From NCBI GenBank assembly GCA_963717375.1, contig OY970329.1, positions 1,984,001 to 2,048,000 of the forward strand: DNA of 64,000 nt, read 5' to 3'. The position numbers were made by a program, and so were the translations under genes. Positions 35,000 through 42,526 of this stretch are shown here, in pieces; the first letter of the stretch is position 1, and each line of letters opens with the position of its first letter. Source of the stretch: VRUE01 sp963717375 (lineage in GTDB: Bacteria > Actinomycetota > Thermoleophilia > Solirubrobacterales > 70-9). The notes beneath the pieces were generated by a model. It searched no databases and was not told the origin of the DNA. It saw nothing but the letters and a program-made list of their open reading frames with translations.

Positions 35000-36279
35000 C
35001 CGAAGACCTTTCGCATCCGGGCGATCTCGCGGATTGAGCCGCGGGGGCGGATGCGGCGGGTGAGGATCATTTTCAGCGGGTTGGCTTCCGGCTTGCCGGT
35101 GGCGACGAAGTCTTTCCAGCTCGCCTCCATCGTCACCGTCGGGTTCGGCGCTTCGCCCGGTTCCGCCCTGGTCGAGCCGTTGTCGATCACCAGGTGCCAG
35201 GGATCGGCGTCGGTGAAGCGCCACTGGTAGACCAGCGGCGAGCCGTTGGCGGCCTTGGGATTGGCGACGCGCTCGACCACGTTGAAGTAGAGGCGCTGCA
35301 GGTCGGGTGTCGACTCCGGCACCGTGTCGGGTGGGCCGAGGATGCCGCCCATCATCAGCTTGACCTGGTTGTCGGCGACATCCTCCTCCGACATCTCCGG
35401 GTCGAAGGGGAAGACCCCGGGTGGCATCTCCTCGGTCGGGTAGCCGATCGTGCGCCAGCGCTGGCGGATCAGTTTGAGGCCGAAGGCGAAGATGTCCTCG
35501 AGCGAGAAGCCGTAGCACTCGGTGTACTCGCGGTCCATGTTCGGTGGCGTGAAGACGGCGGGGCCGTAGGGCAGTACTTCGCGCAGCAGATCCGTTACCG
35601 CCGCCCTGTTCTCCTCCCAGCCGGGGTTGCCCTCGCCCAGTAGTTCGGAGAGCACCTTGACGCCGAAGCCGATGTGGCGCTGCTCGTCGCGGGAGACGTT
35701 GGCCATGCCGGAGCTGAAGCCGGGCATCTGTTCCTCGGAGGAGAAGAAGTCCTCGATGAAGTGCTGGCCGGGCTGCGCGAGCGAGCCCTCGACGATCAGG
35801 TGGTAGAGGGTGATCGCCTGCGCGTACTTGGGCAGCGAGCGGTCCTTGCGCAGTTCCTCGGCCATCACGTCGAGCCGGTCGAAGATGCCGCGGTAGCCCC
35901 AGTTGAGTTGGGGCAGGGTGGAGGAGAGGGTCTGCTGGATCGAGTCGCCGCCGACGCCGATTACCTCCTTGAAGAAGCGGTGGAAAAAGATCGAGTGGCG
36001 GACCTCGTCGACCTGCTGGGTGGCGAGGAAGTAGGACTGCTCCTCGGTCGGAGCAGCGGTGATGTAGGGGGCGAGGGTGTCGGCTACGCGGTCCTCGCCG
36101 TAGAAGAACATCGAGTAGATCCACATCGCCGAGCGCCGCTGGATGTCACTGAGGCCATCCCAACCGGCTTTGTCGGCGGAGAAGTCGATGTCGTAGGCGC
36201 TCCAGTTGCCCCCCTCCCAGCGCTTGTAGAGGTCCTCATAGGTGACGTTGTCCATCAGGCTCTGCGAAGCGACGCTCAT
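34996..36279 (-). CDS. R2lox-like di-metal oxidase fused to an SCP2 lipid-binding domain
   Basis: 427 residues. About 1-310 are an R2-like ligand-binding oxidase (R2lox) domain. All six metal ligands are in place: Glu62 (FYGEDRV), Glu92 and His95 (DEVRH), Glu164 (YHLIVEG), Glu199 and His202 (RDEQRH). Val65 and Tyr159 occupy the positions of the Val-Tyr ether cross-link of Mycobacterium tuberculosis R2lox, by recall of that protein. It lacks features of a true ribonucleotide reductase R2 partner, and no R1 gene is near. Residues about 325-427 are an SCP2 domain (WHLVIDNGSTRAEPGE, TVTMEASWKDFVATGK, ...). R2lox binds long-chain fatty acids in its active site; SCP2 binds lipids. The ATG is preceded by AAAGGAGAG. 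An acyl-CoA ligase lies just upstream. Confidence 0.85.
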   Translation of the reverse strand: MSVASQSLMDNVTYEDLYKRWEGGNWSAYDIDFSADKAGWDGLSDIQRRSAMWIYSMFFYGEDRVADTLAPYITAAPTEEQSYFLATQQVDEVRHSIFFHRFFKEVIGVGGDSIQQTLSSTLPQLNWGYRGIFDRLDVMAEELRKDRSLPKYAQAITLYHLIVEGSLAQPGQHFIEDFFSSEEQMPGFSSGMANVSRDEQRHIGFGVKVLSELLGEGNPGWEENRAAVTDLLREVLPYGPAVFTPPNMDREYTECYGFSLEDIFAFGLKLIRQRWRTIGYPTEEMPPGVFPFDPEMSEEDVADNQVKLMMGGILGPPDTVPESTPDLQRLYFNVVERVANPKAANGSPLVYQWRFTDADPWHLVIDNGSTRAEPGEAPNPTVTMEASWKDFVATGKPEANPLKMILTRRIRPRGSIREIARMRKVFG

Positions 36280-36327
36280 CTCTCTCCTTTTGCTGGGTCC
36301 GGCGGGCGGCTGCCGGGAAGGTTACCG

Positions 36328-36353
36328 CCAAACTGGCTGGTCAGCCAGTTTGG
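36328..36353. promoter_or_regulatory. Perfect 26-bp palindromic operator upstream of R2lox-SCP2
   Basis: The arms CCAAACTGGCTG (36328-36339) and its exact complement (36342-36353) are separated by GT. It lies in the 88-base gap between the acyl-CoA ligase and the R2lox-SCP2 gene. The size and symmetry are those of a TetR-family dimer site. Its core half-site recurs near 31365, beside a tetR-MMPL pair. No hairpin-plus-T-run appearance, so an operator is favoured over a terminator. Confidence 0.65.
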
Positions 36354-36367
36354 AACGGTGAAGTCGA

Positions 36368-37867
36368 TCACACAGGTGCCGGCGGCTCGATCTCGCGCTT
36401 GAGGATCTTGCCGGTCGGGCCCTTGGGGAGGTCGTCGAGGAACCAGACCAGCCGCGGGTACTTGTAGGCGGCGATCTGACCCTTGACGTAGGCGCTGATT
36501 TCCTCGGGGCTTAGTTCCTCGCCCTCATGGAGGACGACGGCGGCTCCGATCTCCTCACCCCACTCGTCGTGGGGGACGCCGACTACGGCCGCTTCGCGAA
36601 TCTTCGGGTGCTCGTAGAGCACCTCCTCGACCTCGCGTGGGTAGACGTTGTAGCCACCGCGGATGATCAGGTCCTTCTTGCGGTCGACGATGTAGAAGTA
36701 GCCGTCCTCGTCGGTGCGGGCCATGTCGCCGCTGTGGAACCAGCCGCCGCGCATCGCCTCCTCGGTTGCGTCGGGCCGCTGCCAGTAGCCCTTCATGATG
36801 TTGTGGCCGCGGATCACGACCTCGCCGACCTCGCCCTGGGCGACGGGGTTGTCGTCCTCGTCGACCAGCTGCATCTCGACCCCCTCGATCGGGGTGCCGA
36901 TCGAGCCCGCCTTGCGCTCGCGGTCGGGATGGTTCGAGCAGGCGACCGGGGAGGTCTCCGAGAGGCCGTAGCCCTCCATCACCTTTGCCCCGAAGGCGTT
37001 TTCGAAGCCGTGCAGCACCTCGACCGGCATCGAGGCGCCGCCGGTGATGCAGATGCGCAGGGCCGAGGTGTCGAAGCTCTCGCGCTCGGGGTGGTGCAGC
37101 AGCGCCCCGTACATCGTCGGCACGCCGTAGAAGTGGGTGACGCCGTCGCGTTGCATCGTCTCCAGCGCCTCGCCGGGGTCGAATCTGGGGACCAGGGTGA
37201 GGCAGGCGCCCACCTTCAAAGATGCGTTCATGCTCACGGTCTGCCCGAAAGAATGAAAGAGGGGGAGGGCGCCGAGGACGACATCGCCCTGGGAGATCTC
37301 GGAGGTCGTGCGGCTGGAGACGTCGGCGTTGCGGAAGAGGTTCACGTGAGTCAGCTCAGCGCCCTTCGGCTTGCCGGTCGTGCCCGAGGTGTAGAGGATC
37401 ACCGCGGTGTCGTCCTCAGCCGTGTCGACGAGGCCGGGCGTCGGCTCGTGCTCGGCCAGCATCGAGGCGAAGGAGGCGGGCTCGACCTCGATCATCTCGG
37501 CACCGGCATCGGCCGCACCGCCGCGCGCCTCCTCGGCGAAGCCGTGCCAGACGAGTAGCAACCGCGCGCCTGAGTCTTCGAGGTAGAAGGCGATCTCGCG
37601 CCGCTTCAGCAGCACGTTCATCGGCACGACGATCGCGCCGGCGCGCAGGACGCCGTAGTAGGCAACCGGGAAATCGGGAACGTTAGGCAGCATCACGCCG
37701 ACCCGGTCGCCCTCCTTGACCCCCTTCTCGCGCAGCAGGGTGGCGAGGCGGGCGCTGCGGTCGTTGAGCTCGCCGTAGCTGAGCTCGACCTCGCCGAGGC
37801 GGATCGCGGCGCTGTCCGGCGCCCGCTGGGCGCTCTCGGTCAGCAGCGATGCGAGGTTGAGGCCCAT
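36368..37867 (-). CDS. Long-chain fatty acid-CoA ligase (AMP-forming)
   Basis: 499 residues, adenylate-forming enzyme that activates fatty acids to acyl-AMP and then acyl-CoA. The P-loop ILYTSGTTGKPKGAELTH (about 155-172), the A5 motif MEGYGLSETSP, the A7/A8 core GWFHSGDMARTDEDGYFYIVDRKKDLIIRGG and the A10 lysine in GPTGKILKRE are all present. The length is normal. It starts 18 bases after a small protein gene and ends 88 bases before R2lox-SCP2. It could supply activated acyl chains to the SCP2 domain or process the oxidase product (inference). Confidence 0.92.
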   Translation of the reverse strand: MGLNLASLLTESAQRAPDSAAIRLGEVELSYGELNDRSARLATLLREKGVKEGDRVGVMLPNVPDFPVAYYGVLRAGAIVVPMNVLLKRREIAFYLEDSGARLLLVWHGFAEEARGGAADAGAEMIEVEPASFASMLAEHEPTPGLVDTAEDDTAVILYTSGTTGKPKGAELTHVNLFRNADVSSRTTSEISQGDVVLGALPLFHSFGQTVSMNASLKVGACLTLVPRFDPGEALETMQRDGVTHFYGVPTMYGALLHHPERESFDTSALRICITGGASMPVEVLHGFENAFGAKVMEGYGLSETSPVACSNHPDRERKAGSIGTPIEGVEMQLVDEDDNPVAQGEVGEVVIRGHNIMKGYWQRPDATEEAMRGGWFHSGDMARTDEDGYFYIVDRKKDLIIRGGYNVYPREVEEVLYEHPKIREAAVVGVPHDEWGEEIGAAVVLHEGEELSPEEISAYVKGQIAAYKYPRLVWFLDDLPKGPTGKILKREIEPPAPV

Positions 37868-37885
37868 CGTCGTGCGCGCTCGTGC

Positions 37886-38173
37886 CTACGGCTTGGTCAG
37901 ATGATGGACCGGGAACTCTTTGATGTCTGGCGGGCCCTGCGGCGCCCGGTCTCCAAGCTCTCCGATTGCTGGGCCGAGTCGCCCTGTCTGAAAGCGGTCG
38001 AAGTGATCGCGTGACTCCCAGAAGTCGATGATGCCCCAACCACCCTCGATCGGCCCGGCCGCGTGAAAGATCAGACCCTCCGGCGGGTCGTCGTCGATGC
38101 CCATGTGGCTGTGCAAGGCGTCGTACTGATCCTGTGTGCCGTCCGCAAACTTGAGTCGCAGTCCAATCGCCAT
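37886..38173 (-). CDS. Small dimeric alpha/beta-barrel-like protein
   Basis: 95 residues from the ATG at 38173, preceded by the strong ribosome site GGAGGAGG. Composition and pattern (beta-strand with a His-rich HSHMGIDDDPPEGLIFHAAGPIEGG, then IIDFWESRDHFDRF) suggest a ferredoxin-like dimeric alpha-beta barrel similar to antibiotic-biosynthesis-monooxygenase/EthD-type proteins. A long upstream frame is antisense to the next genes and not believed. It is the first gene of a minus-strand operon with the acyl-CoA ligase. The function is unknown. Confidence 0.75.
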   Translation of the reverse strand: MAIGLRLKFADGTQDQYDALHSHMGIDDDPPEGLIFHAAGPIEGGWGIIDFWESRDHFDRFQTGRLGPAIGELGDRAPQGPPDIKEFPVHHLTKP

Positions 38174-38266
38174 CGCTTCCTCCTCCGTAGAACCCTGAGT
38201 ACCGCAGCGAGCATAGCCCGCCCGGGAGTGACGAGGGTGCCATTGGGTGTGGCTATGCTCCCGCTC

Positions 38267-38629
38267 ATGGAGAACCTTGGCGAGCCGAGTTCCTATCTCG
38301 CGGTGAGCAAGGGCGTGCCGGTCTACTCGAGCGACGGCGAGAACCTCGGTCGCGTCGTGCGCGTGCTCTCCGCGCCCAAGCTCGACATGTTCGACGGGGT
38401 CATCTTCGACACTACCGCGGGTCCCGGCGGCCACCGCTTCGTTGACGCGCCCGAGGTCGGCGAGATCTATGAGCGCGGGATCGTGCTGAAGATCGATGCG
38501 GCTGAGGCCGCGAACCTGCAGGCGCCCACCGCCAACCCCGGCTCGGTCTCGGTCAATCCCGCCGACCTGGTCGGCGGCAAGCCGGGCTTCTTCCGCCGCG
38601 CCTGGGACTCGATCTCCGGCAAGCGCTGA
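38267..38629 (+). CDS. PRC-barrel domain protein
   Basis: 120 residues. About 10-75 resemble a PRC-barrel (YLAVSKGVPVYSSDGENLGRVVRVLSAPKLDMFDGVIFD), a small beta-barrel found in RimM and photosynthetic reaction centre H subunits and often in stress-related proteins. The basic C-terminal tail (FFRRAWDSISGKR) may bind nucleic acid or membrane. The ATG at 38267 is seven bases after TATGCT (38254-38259), a leaderless-type start. It is divergent from the small-protein/acyl-CoA ligase operon. The specific role is unknown. Confidence 0.75.
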   Translation: MENLGEPSSYLAVSKGVPVYSSDGENLGRVVRVLSAPKLDMFDGVIFDTTAGPGGHRFVDAPEVGEIYERGIVLKIDAAEAANLQAPTANPGSVSVNPADLVGGKPGFFRRAWDSISGKR

Positions 38630-38673
38630 GGCGCGGCGCCCCTGGCGCCCGGCTTGCGTAGGATCTCCGGCCG

Positions 38674-39168
38674 ATGAGGTTGACCGCTTCGATTCTCGCG
38701 CTGTGCCTTGCCCTGGCAGTCGCCGTCGCCGGTTGCGGCGGCAGTAGCGATGACTCGTCGAGCGGTTCCACCGGGTCCGAAGCGAGCAACACGGACCTGA
38801 GCAAGAAGCCCAAGGTGACGGTGCCGAAAGGCGTCTCGCCGGATAAATTCGCCTACAGCGAAATCGTCGAAGGCACGGGTGCATCGGCGAAGGCCGGTGA
38901 CAAAGTCACGGTCCAGTACGTCGGGGTCGGCTTCGACAGCGAAGAAGAATTCGACTCTTCCTGGAGTCGTAATGAACCGTTTCCCTTCACCCTCGGTGGC
39001 GGCGAAGTGATCAAAGGCTGGGACAAGGGCGTCGAAGGGATGAAGGTCGGCGGCCGCCGTGAGCTGCTGATCCCGGGCGACCTTGCCTACGGCGCCGCCG
39101 GCTCACCGCCGAGCATCGGCCCGAACGAAACCCTGATCTTCGTCATCGACCTGCTCAAAGTCGAATAG
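38674..39168 (+). CDS. FKBP-type peptidyl-prolyl isomerase lipoprotein
   Basis: 164 residues. The signal peptide ends with a lipobox VAGC (Cys21), so it is anchored in the outer leaflet. A Ser/Thr-rich linker leads to an FKBP domain (about 60-164) with GDKVTVQYVGVGF, EFDSSWSRNEPFPFTLG, VIKGWDKGVEGMKVGGRRELLIPGDLAYGAAG and the final ETLIFVIDLLKV. It should catalyse proline isomerisation of secreted proteins. The ATG is nine bases after TAGGAT (38659-38664), consistent with leaderless transcription. Confidence 0.93.
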   Translation: MRLTASILALCLALAVAVAGCGGSSDDSSSGSTGSEASNTDLSKKPKVTVPKGVSPDKFAYSEIVEGTGASAKAGDKVTVQYVGVGFDSEEEFDSSWSRNEPFPFTLGGGEVIKGWDKGVEGMKVGGRRELLIPGDLAYGAAGSPPSIGPNETLIFVIDLLKVE

Positions 39169-39200
39169 CGCCAAGCGGCTCGGCCCGCGATCATCTCGGC

Positions 39201-40235
39201 GTGACCACATCCGCCATCTTCGCTGAGAGGTTTGCTGCCCAGGGGCTATCCGGCCCGCCGCTGCCCAACGCGACCGCGGTCGCCGAGCGGCTGCTCGCGG
39301 TTCAAGGCCAGGATCCGCGCGGTGCGCGGCTGGCGGTGCGAGCGCGCACCGACGGGCTGACGGCCGCCGACGTCGACCAGGCGCTGAGCGAGGACCGCTC
39401 GCTGCTGATCACCTGGCTCAACCGGGGCACGCTGCACCTCGTCCGCAGCGAGGACTATCCGTGGCTGCATGCGCTGACGACGCCACCGCTGCTCACCTCT
39501 GCCAAGCGGCGTCTCAGCCAGGAGGGCGTCGAGCCCAAGGCGGCCGAGCGCGGCGTGAAGACGATCGAGCGATCTCTTGCGAAGGAGGGACCGCTGACCC
39601 GCCACCAGCTGCGCGAGCGGCTCGACAAGGCGCGCGTGCCGACGGAGGGCCAGGCCTTGGTCCACCTCCTCTTCCTGGCGACGCTGCGCGGGATCGCTGT
39701 ACGCGGCCCAATGGTCGGCAACGACCACGCCTACATCCTGGTCAGCGACTGGCTCGACCCGGCCGGGCCGGTCGACCGCGACAAGGCCCTGGCCGAGCTG
39801 GCCCGCCGCTACCTGGTCGGCCACGCTCCGGCGGATGACCGCGACCTGGCCAGATGGGCGGGCCTGCCTTTGCGCGACGCCCGCGCCGGCCTTGCGGCGA
39901 TCGCCCCGGAGCTTGTCGAGCGCGAGGACGGCCTGGTCCACCTCGCGGCCTCTCCGCCCACCGCCGAGATCCCGGACCCACGCCTGCTCGGGGCTTTCGA
40001 CCCCGTCCTTCTCGGCTGGAACTCGCGCGAGCCGATCCTCGGCCGTCACACCCAGTTCGTCACCATCAACGGCATCTTCCGCCCCTTCGCCATGGTCAAG
40101 GGCCGCGCCGTCGCCAGCTGGAAATTGAACCGAGGCAAGGTCACGATCGAGCCGCTCGACCGCATCACCAAGAAGGCAGGCACGGCTCTCACCGCCGACG
40201 CCGCCGATGTGGAACGGTTCATGGCGAGCGCCTGA
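39201..40235 (+). CDS. Winged-helix DNA-binding domain protein (HTH_42/YcaQ-like)
   Basis: 344 residues from a GTG. The N-terminal RLLAVQGQDPRGARLAVRARTDGL and LLITWLNRGTLHLVRSEDYPWL match the HTH_42 (PF06224) family, whose best-known members (YcaQ/AlkZ-like) are DNA glycosylases that unhook crosslinks; the AlkZ subgroup has a QxQ/QxD motif, and here the sequence reads Q-G-Q-D. The C-terminal FDPVLLGWNSREPILGRH is characteristic of the family. It probably works in DNA repair, but that is an inference by family. No TANNNT box; a GATCAT word lies six bases upstream. The VOC gene follows closely. Confidence 0.8.
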   Translation: MTTSAIFAERFAAQGLSGPPLPNATAVAERLLAVQGQDPRGARLAVRARTDGLTAADVDQALSEDRSLLITWLNRGTLHLVRSEDYPWLHALTTPPLLTSAKRRLSQEGVEPKAAERGVKTIERSLAKEGPLTRHQLRERLDKARVPTEGQALVHLLFLATLRGIAVRGPMVGNDHAYILVSDWLDPAGPVDRDKALAELARRYLVGHAPADDRDLARWAGLPLRDARAGLAAIAPELVEREDGLVHLAASPPTAEIPDPRLLGAFDPVLLGWNSREPILGRHTQFVTINGIFRPFAMVKGRAVASWKLNRGKVTIEPLDRITKKAGTALTADAADVERFMASA

Positions 40236-40265
40236 ACGGCGCACTAGTCAACCGGAGGAGACGAC

Positions 40266-40637
40266 ATGGGACAGCCAGTGGTGCATTTCGAGGTGGTCGG
40301 CAAGGACGGTGAGAAGCTGCAGAGCTACTACGCCGAGCTCTTCGACTGGGATGTCAACGCCGAGAACGAGATGAAATACGGCTTGGTCGACCGCGAGGCC
40401 AACAGCAACGCCGAAGGCATCGGCCTCGGCGGCGGCATCGGCCAAGGCCCGGAGGGCTACGGCGGCCACGTCACCTTCTACGTCGAAGTCCCCAGCGTCG
40501 AGGAGGCCCTGAGCAAGGCCGAGTCCCTGGGCGGCTCCCGCGTGATGGGCCCCGAGACAATCATGGGCCGCATGGTTCTCGGCCAGTTCACGGACCCCGA
40601 GGGCAACGTGATCGGCCTGATCGAGGGCGGCTCTTAG
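40266..40637 (+). CDS. VOC (glyoxalase/bleomycin-resistance) family protein
   Basis: 123 residues. Two beta-alpha-beta-beta-beta modules are visible (VVHFEVVGKDGEKLQSYYAELFDWDV and GGHVTFYVEVPSVEEALSKAESLGG), ending QFTDPEGNVIGLIEGG. The metal-binding positions (His/Glu) are partly present (His6, Glu-containing C-terminus). Members act on diverse substrates or bind metals and drugs. The ATG at 40266 is preceded by CCGGAGGAG, a strong ribosome site. It follows the HTH_42 gene by 30 bases and is convergent with glyS. Confidence 0.88.
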   Translation: MGQPVVHFEVVGKDGEKLQSYYAELFDWDVNAENEMKYGLVDREANSNAEGIGLGGGIGQGPEGYGGHVTFYVEVPSVEEALSKAESLGGSRVMGPETIMGRMVLGQFTDPEGNVIGLIEGGS

Positions 40638-40668
40638 CCGGACCCGCTCGAAGGTGTTCGGCGGCGGT

Positions 40669-42060
40669 CTACCCGTCGAGCTTCGGGCTGCGCCAGGGCT
40701 GAGTCAGGCGGGCGGCTAGGTCGTCCGCCAGGCCGGCGATCGGGACTCTTGTCTGCTCCAGGGAGTCGCGGTCGCGGAGGGTGACGGTGTCGTCTTCCAT
40801 CGTCTGGTGGTCGACGGTTATGCCCCAAGGGGTGCCGATCTCGTCCTGGCGGCGGTAGCGCTTGCCGATCGAGCCGCCCTCGTCGAACTCGGCGGGCATG
40901 CGGGCGCGCAGCTCCTTGAAGATCTCGCGGGCCTTCTCCGGCATGCCCTCCTTGGAGACGAGGGGGAGGACCGCCACCTTGTTGGGGGCGAGGCGGGGAT
41001 GAAGGCGCAGCACGGTGCGCTGGCGGCCCTCGACTTCCTCGACCTCGTAGGCGTCGACGAGGAAGGCCAGGGTGGCGCGGTCGGCGCCCGCAGCCGGCTC
41101 GATCACGTGGGGGACGTAGCGCTCTTTGGTCTGTTGGTCGAAGTACTCGAGCTTCTCGCCGCTGAACTTGGCGTGCTGGGTGAGGTCGAAGTCGCCGCGG
41201 TTGGCGATCCCCTCCAGCTCCGACCAGCCGATCGGGAAGAGGTACTCGACGTCGCTGGTGCCCGACGAGTAGTGGGAGAGCTCGTCTTTGTCGTGGGGCC
41301 GGACGCGGAGGAAATCGGGGCGGATGCCGAGCTCGGTGTACCAGCGCTCGCGCTCCTCGATCCAGGTCTCATACCAGCGCTCGGCGTCGGCGGGTGGGAC
41401 GAAGAACTCCATCTCCATCTGCTCGAACTCGCGGGTGCGGAAGATGAAGTTGCCCGGCGTGATCTCGTTGCGGAAGGACTTGCCGATCTGGGCGATCCCG
41501 AAGGGCGGCTTCTTGCGGGCGAAGCTGAGCACGTTCTTGAAGTTGATGAAGATGCCCTGGGCGGTCTCCGGCCGCAGGTAGACCTCCGAGCCCTCCCCGG
41601 CGACCGGGCCGACGTGGGTCTCGAACATCAGGTTGAACTGGCGCGGCTCCGAGAGCTCGCCGCCGCACTCGGGGCAGCGCAGCTCGGCGCTGGGATCGCC
41701 GCCTTCGGCTTCGATCGCCTCGCGCAGATGGTCCTCGCGCCAGCGCTTCTTGCACTTGCCGAGGCACTGGACGAGCGGGTCGGTGAAGCCTTCTAGGTGC
41801 CCCGAGGCCTCCCAGACCCGCGGGTGCTGGAGGATCGCCGAGTCGAGGGCGACGATGTCGTCGCGCTCCTGCAGCATCGCCCGCCACCACTCGGCCTTGA
41901 CGTTGTTCTTCAACAGCACCCCGTAGTGGCCGTAGTCGTAGGTCGAGCCGAGGCCGCCGTAGATCTCCGAGGATGGGAAGACGAAGCCGCGGCGCTTGCA
42001 GAGGGCGACGATCTCCTCCATCGAGACCTCGGTCGGACGCTTCTCCACATCGGTAGACAT
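40669..42060 (-). CDS. glyS: Glycyl-tRNA synthetase (single-chain alpha2 type)
   Basis: 463 residues, class II aminoacyl-tRNA synthetase of the homodimeric archaeal/eukaryotic-like type used by actinobacteria. Seen: FVFPSSEIYGGLGSTYDYGHYGVLLKNN, zinc-like Cys pairs (CLGKC and CPECGG), motif 2 in FRNEITPGNFIFRTREFEQMEMEFF, and motif 3 and anticodon-binding region VAVLPLVSKEGMPEKAREIF. It charges glycine to tRNA. The ATG at 42060 is seven bases after TACCGT (42073-42068), so the message may be leaderless. It is divergent from the FmdB-like gene. The length is standard. Confidence 0.97.
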   Translation of the reverse strand: MSTDVEKRPTEVSMEEIVALCKRRGFVFPSSEIYGGLGSTYDYGHYGVLLKNNVKAEWWRAMLQERDDIVALDSAILQHPRVWEASGHLEGFTDPLVQCLGKCKKRWREDHLREAIEAEGGDPSAELRCPECGGELSEPRQFNLMFETHVGPVAGEGSEVYLRPETAQGIFINFKNVLSFARKKPPFGIAQIGKSFRNEITPGNFIFRTREFEQMEMEFFVPPADAERWYETWIEERERWYTELGIRPDFLRVRPHDKDELSHYSSGTSDVEYLFPIGWSELEGIANRGDFDLTQHAKFSGEKLEYFDQQTKERYVPHVIEPAAGADRATLAFLVDAYEVEEVEGRQRTVLRLHPRLAPNKVAVLPLVSKEGMPEKAREIFKELRARMPAEFDEGGSIGKRYRRQDEIGTPWGITVDHQTMEDDTVTLRDRDSLEQTRVPIAGLADDLAARLTQPWRSPKLDG

Positions 42061-42143
42061 TGGTCTAACGGTATAGAGACTCCATCCTCAGAGCGTGCCT
42101 GGCGGCGACTTCGCCGCGCCCGGCTGCGATAATCGGCCGCTGA

Positions 42144-42479
42144 ATGCCGATCTATGAGTACAAATGCGAGAACGGGCACGTCTTCGACGTGATCCAGCGG
42201 ATGAGCGATGACGCCCTGACCGAGTGCCAGGAGTGCGGCGCCCCCGCGGTGCGGGTCCTGCACCCCGTCGCCGTCCACTTCAAGGGGTCCGGCTTCTACA
42301 ACACCGACTACGGCAAGAAGAAGAAGGGAGCTGCCGCCAACGGCAGCTCCTCAGAGGGCTCCGGCGAGTCGAAGGGGTCCGGCGAGGGCTCCGGCGAGTC
42401 GAAGAGCTCCGAGTCGAAGTCGAGCGACTCGAAGTCCTCCGGCGACTCGAAGCCGAAGGCCTCGACGACTAGCGACTAG
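42144..42479 (+). CDS. FmdB-family zinc-ribbon protein
   Basis: 111 residues. The N-terminal ribbon is MPIYEYKCENGHVFDVIQRM followed by CQECGAPAV (first Cys at 8, then the C-x2-C pair), typical of FmdB putative regulators. The middle HFKGSGFYNTDYG is the conserved family stretch. The C-terminal half is a Ser/Lys/Glu/Gly-rich low-complexity tail (repeats of GSGESK, ESKSS, DSKSS), apparently extended by short in-frame repeats. A GATAAT box lies ten bases before the ATG (42128-42133). Function is unknown; a role in regulation is only by family name. Confidence 0.88.
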   Translation: MPIYEYKCENGHVFDVIQRMSDDALTECQECGAPAVRVLHPVAVHFKGSGFYNTDYGKKKKGAAANGSSSEGSGESKGSGEGSGESKSSESKSSDSKSSGDSKPKASTTSD

Positions 42480-42511
42480 AGAGTTGACCCCACCAGGGTG
42501 TGGTCAACTCT
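42480..42511. terminator. Hairpin between convergent FmdB-like and LCP genes
   Basis: AGAGTTGACC (42480-42489) and its complement (42502-42511) form a ten-base stem, extended inwards by CACC/GGTG. It begins right after the FmdB-like stop codon and precedes the LCP stop at 42527, so it can terminate in both directions; a few T residues follow on the plus strand. Confidence 0.75.
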
Positions 42512-42526
42512 CGTTTCGGTGCGGAT

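Noticed and set aside
34996..36279. True class I ribonucleotide reductase small subunit
   Set aside because: The ligand spacing and the Val/Tyr pair match R2lox, there is no large-subunit gene nearby, and an SCP2 domain replaces the R1-docking tail.
36328..36353. Terminator interpretation of the 26-bp palindrome
   Set aside because: The two-base centre cannot form a proper RNA loop without opening the stem, no T-run follows, and it lies just upstream of a gene with its own ribosome site.
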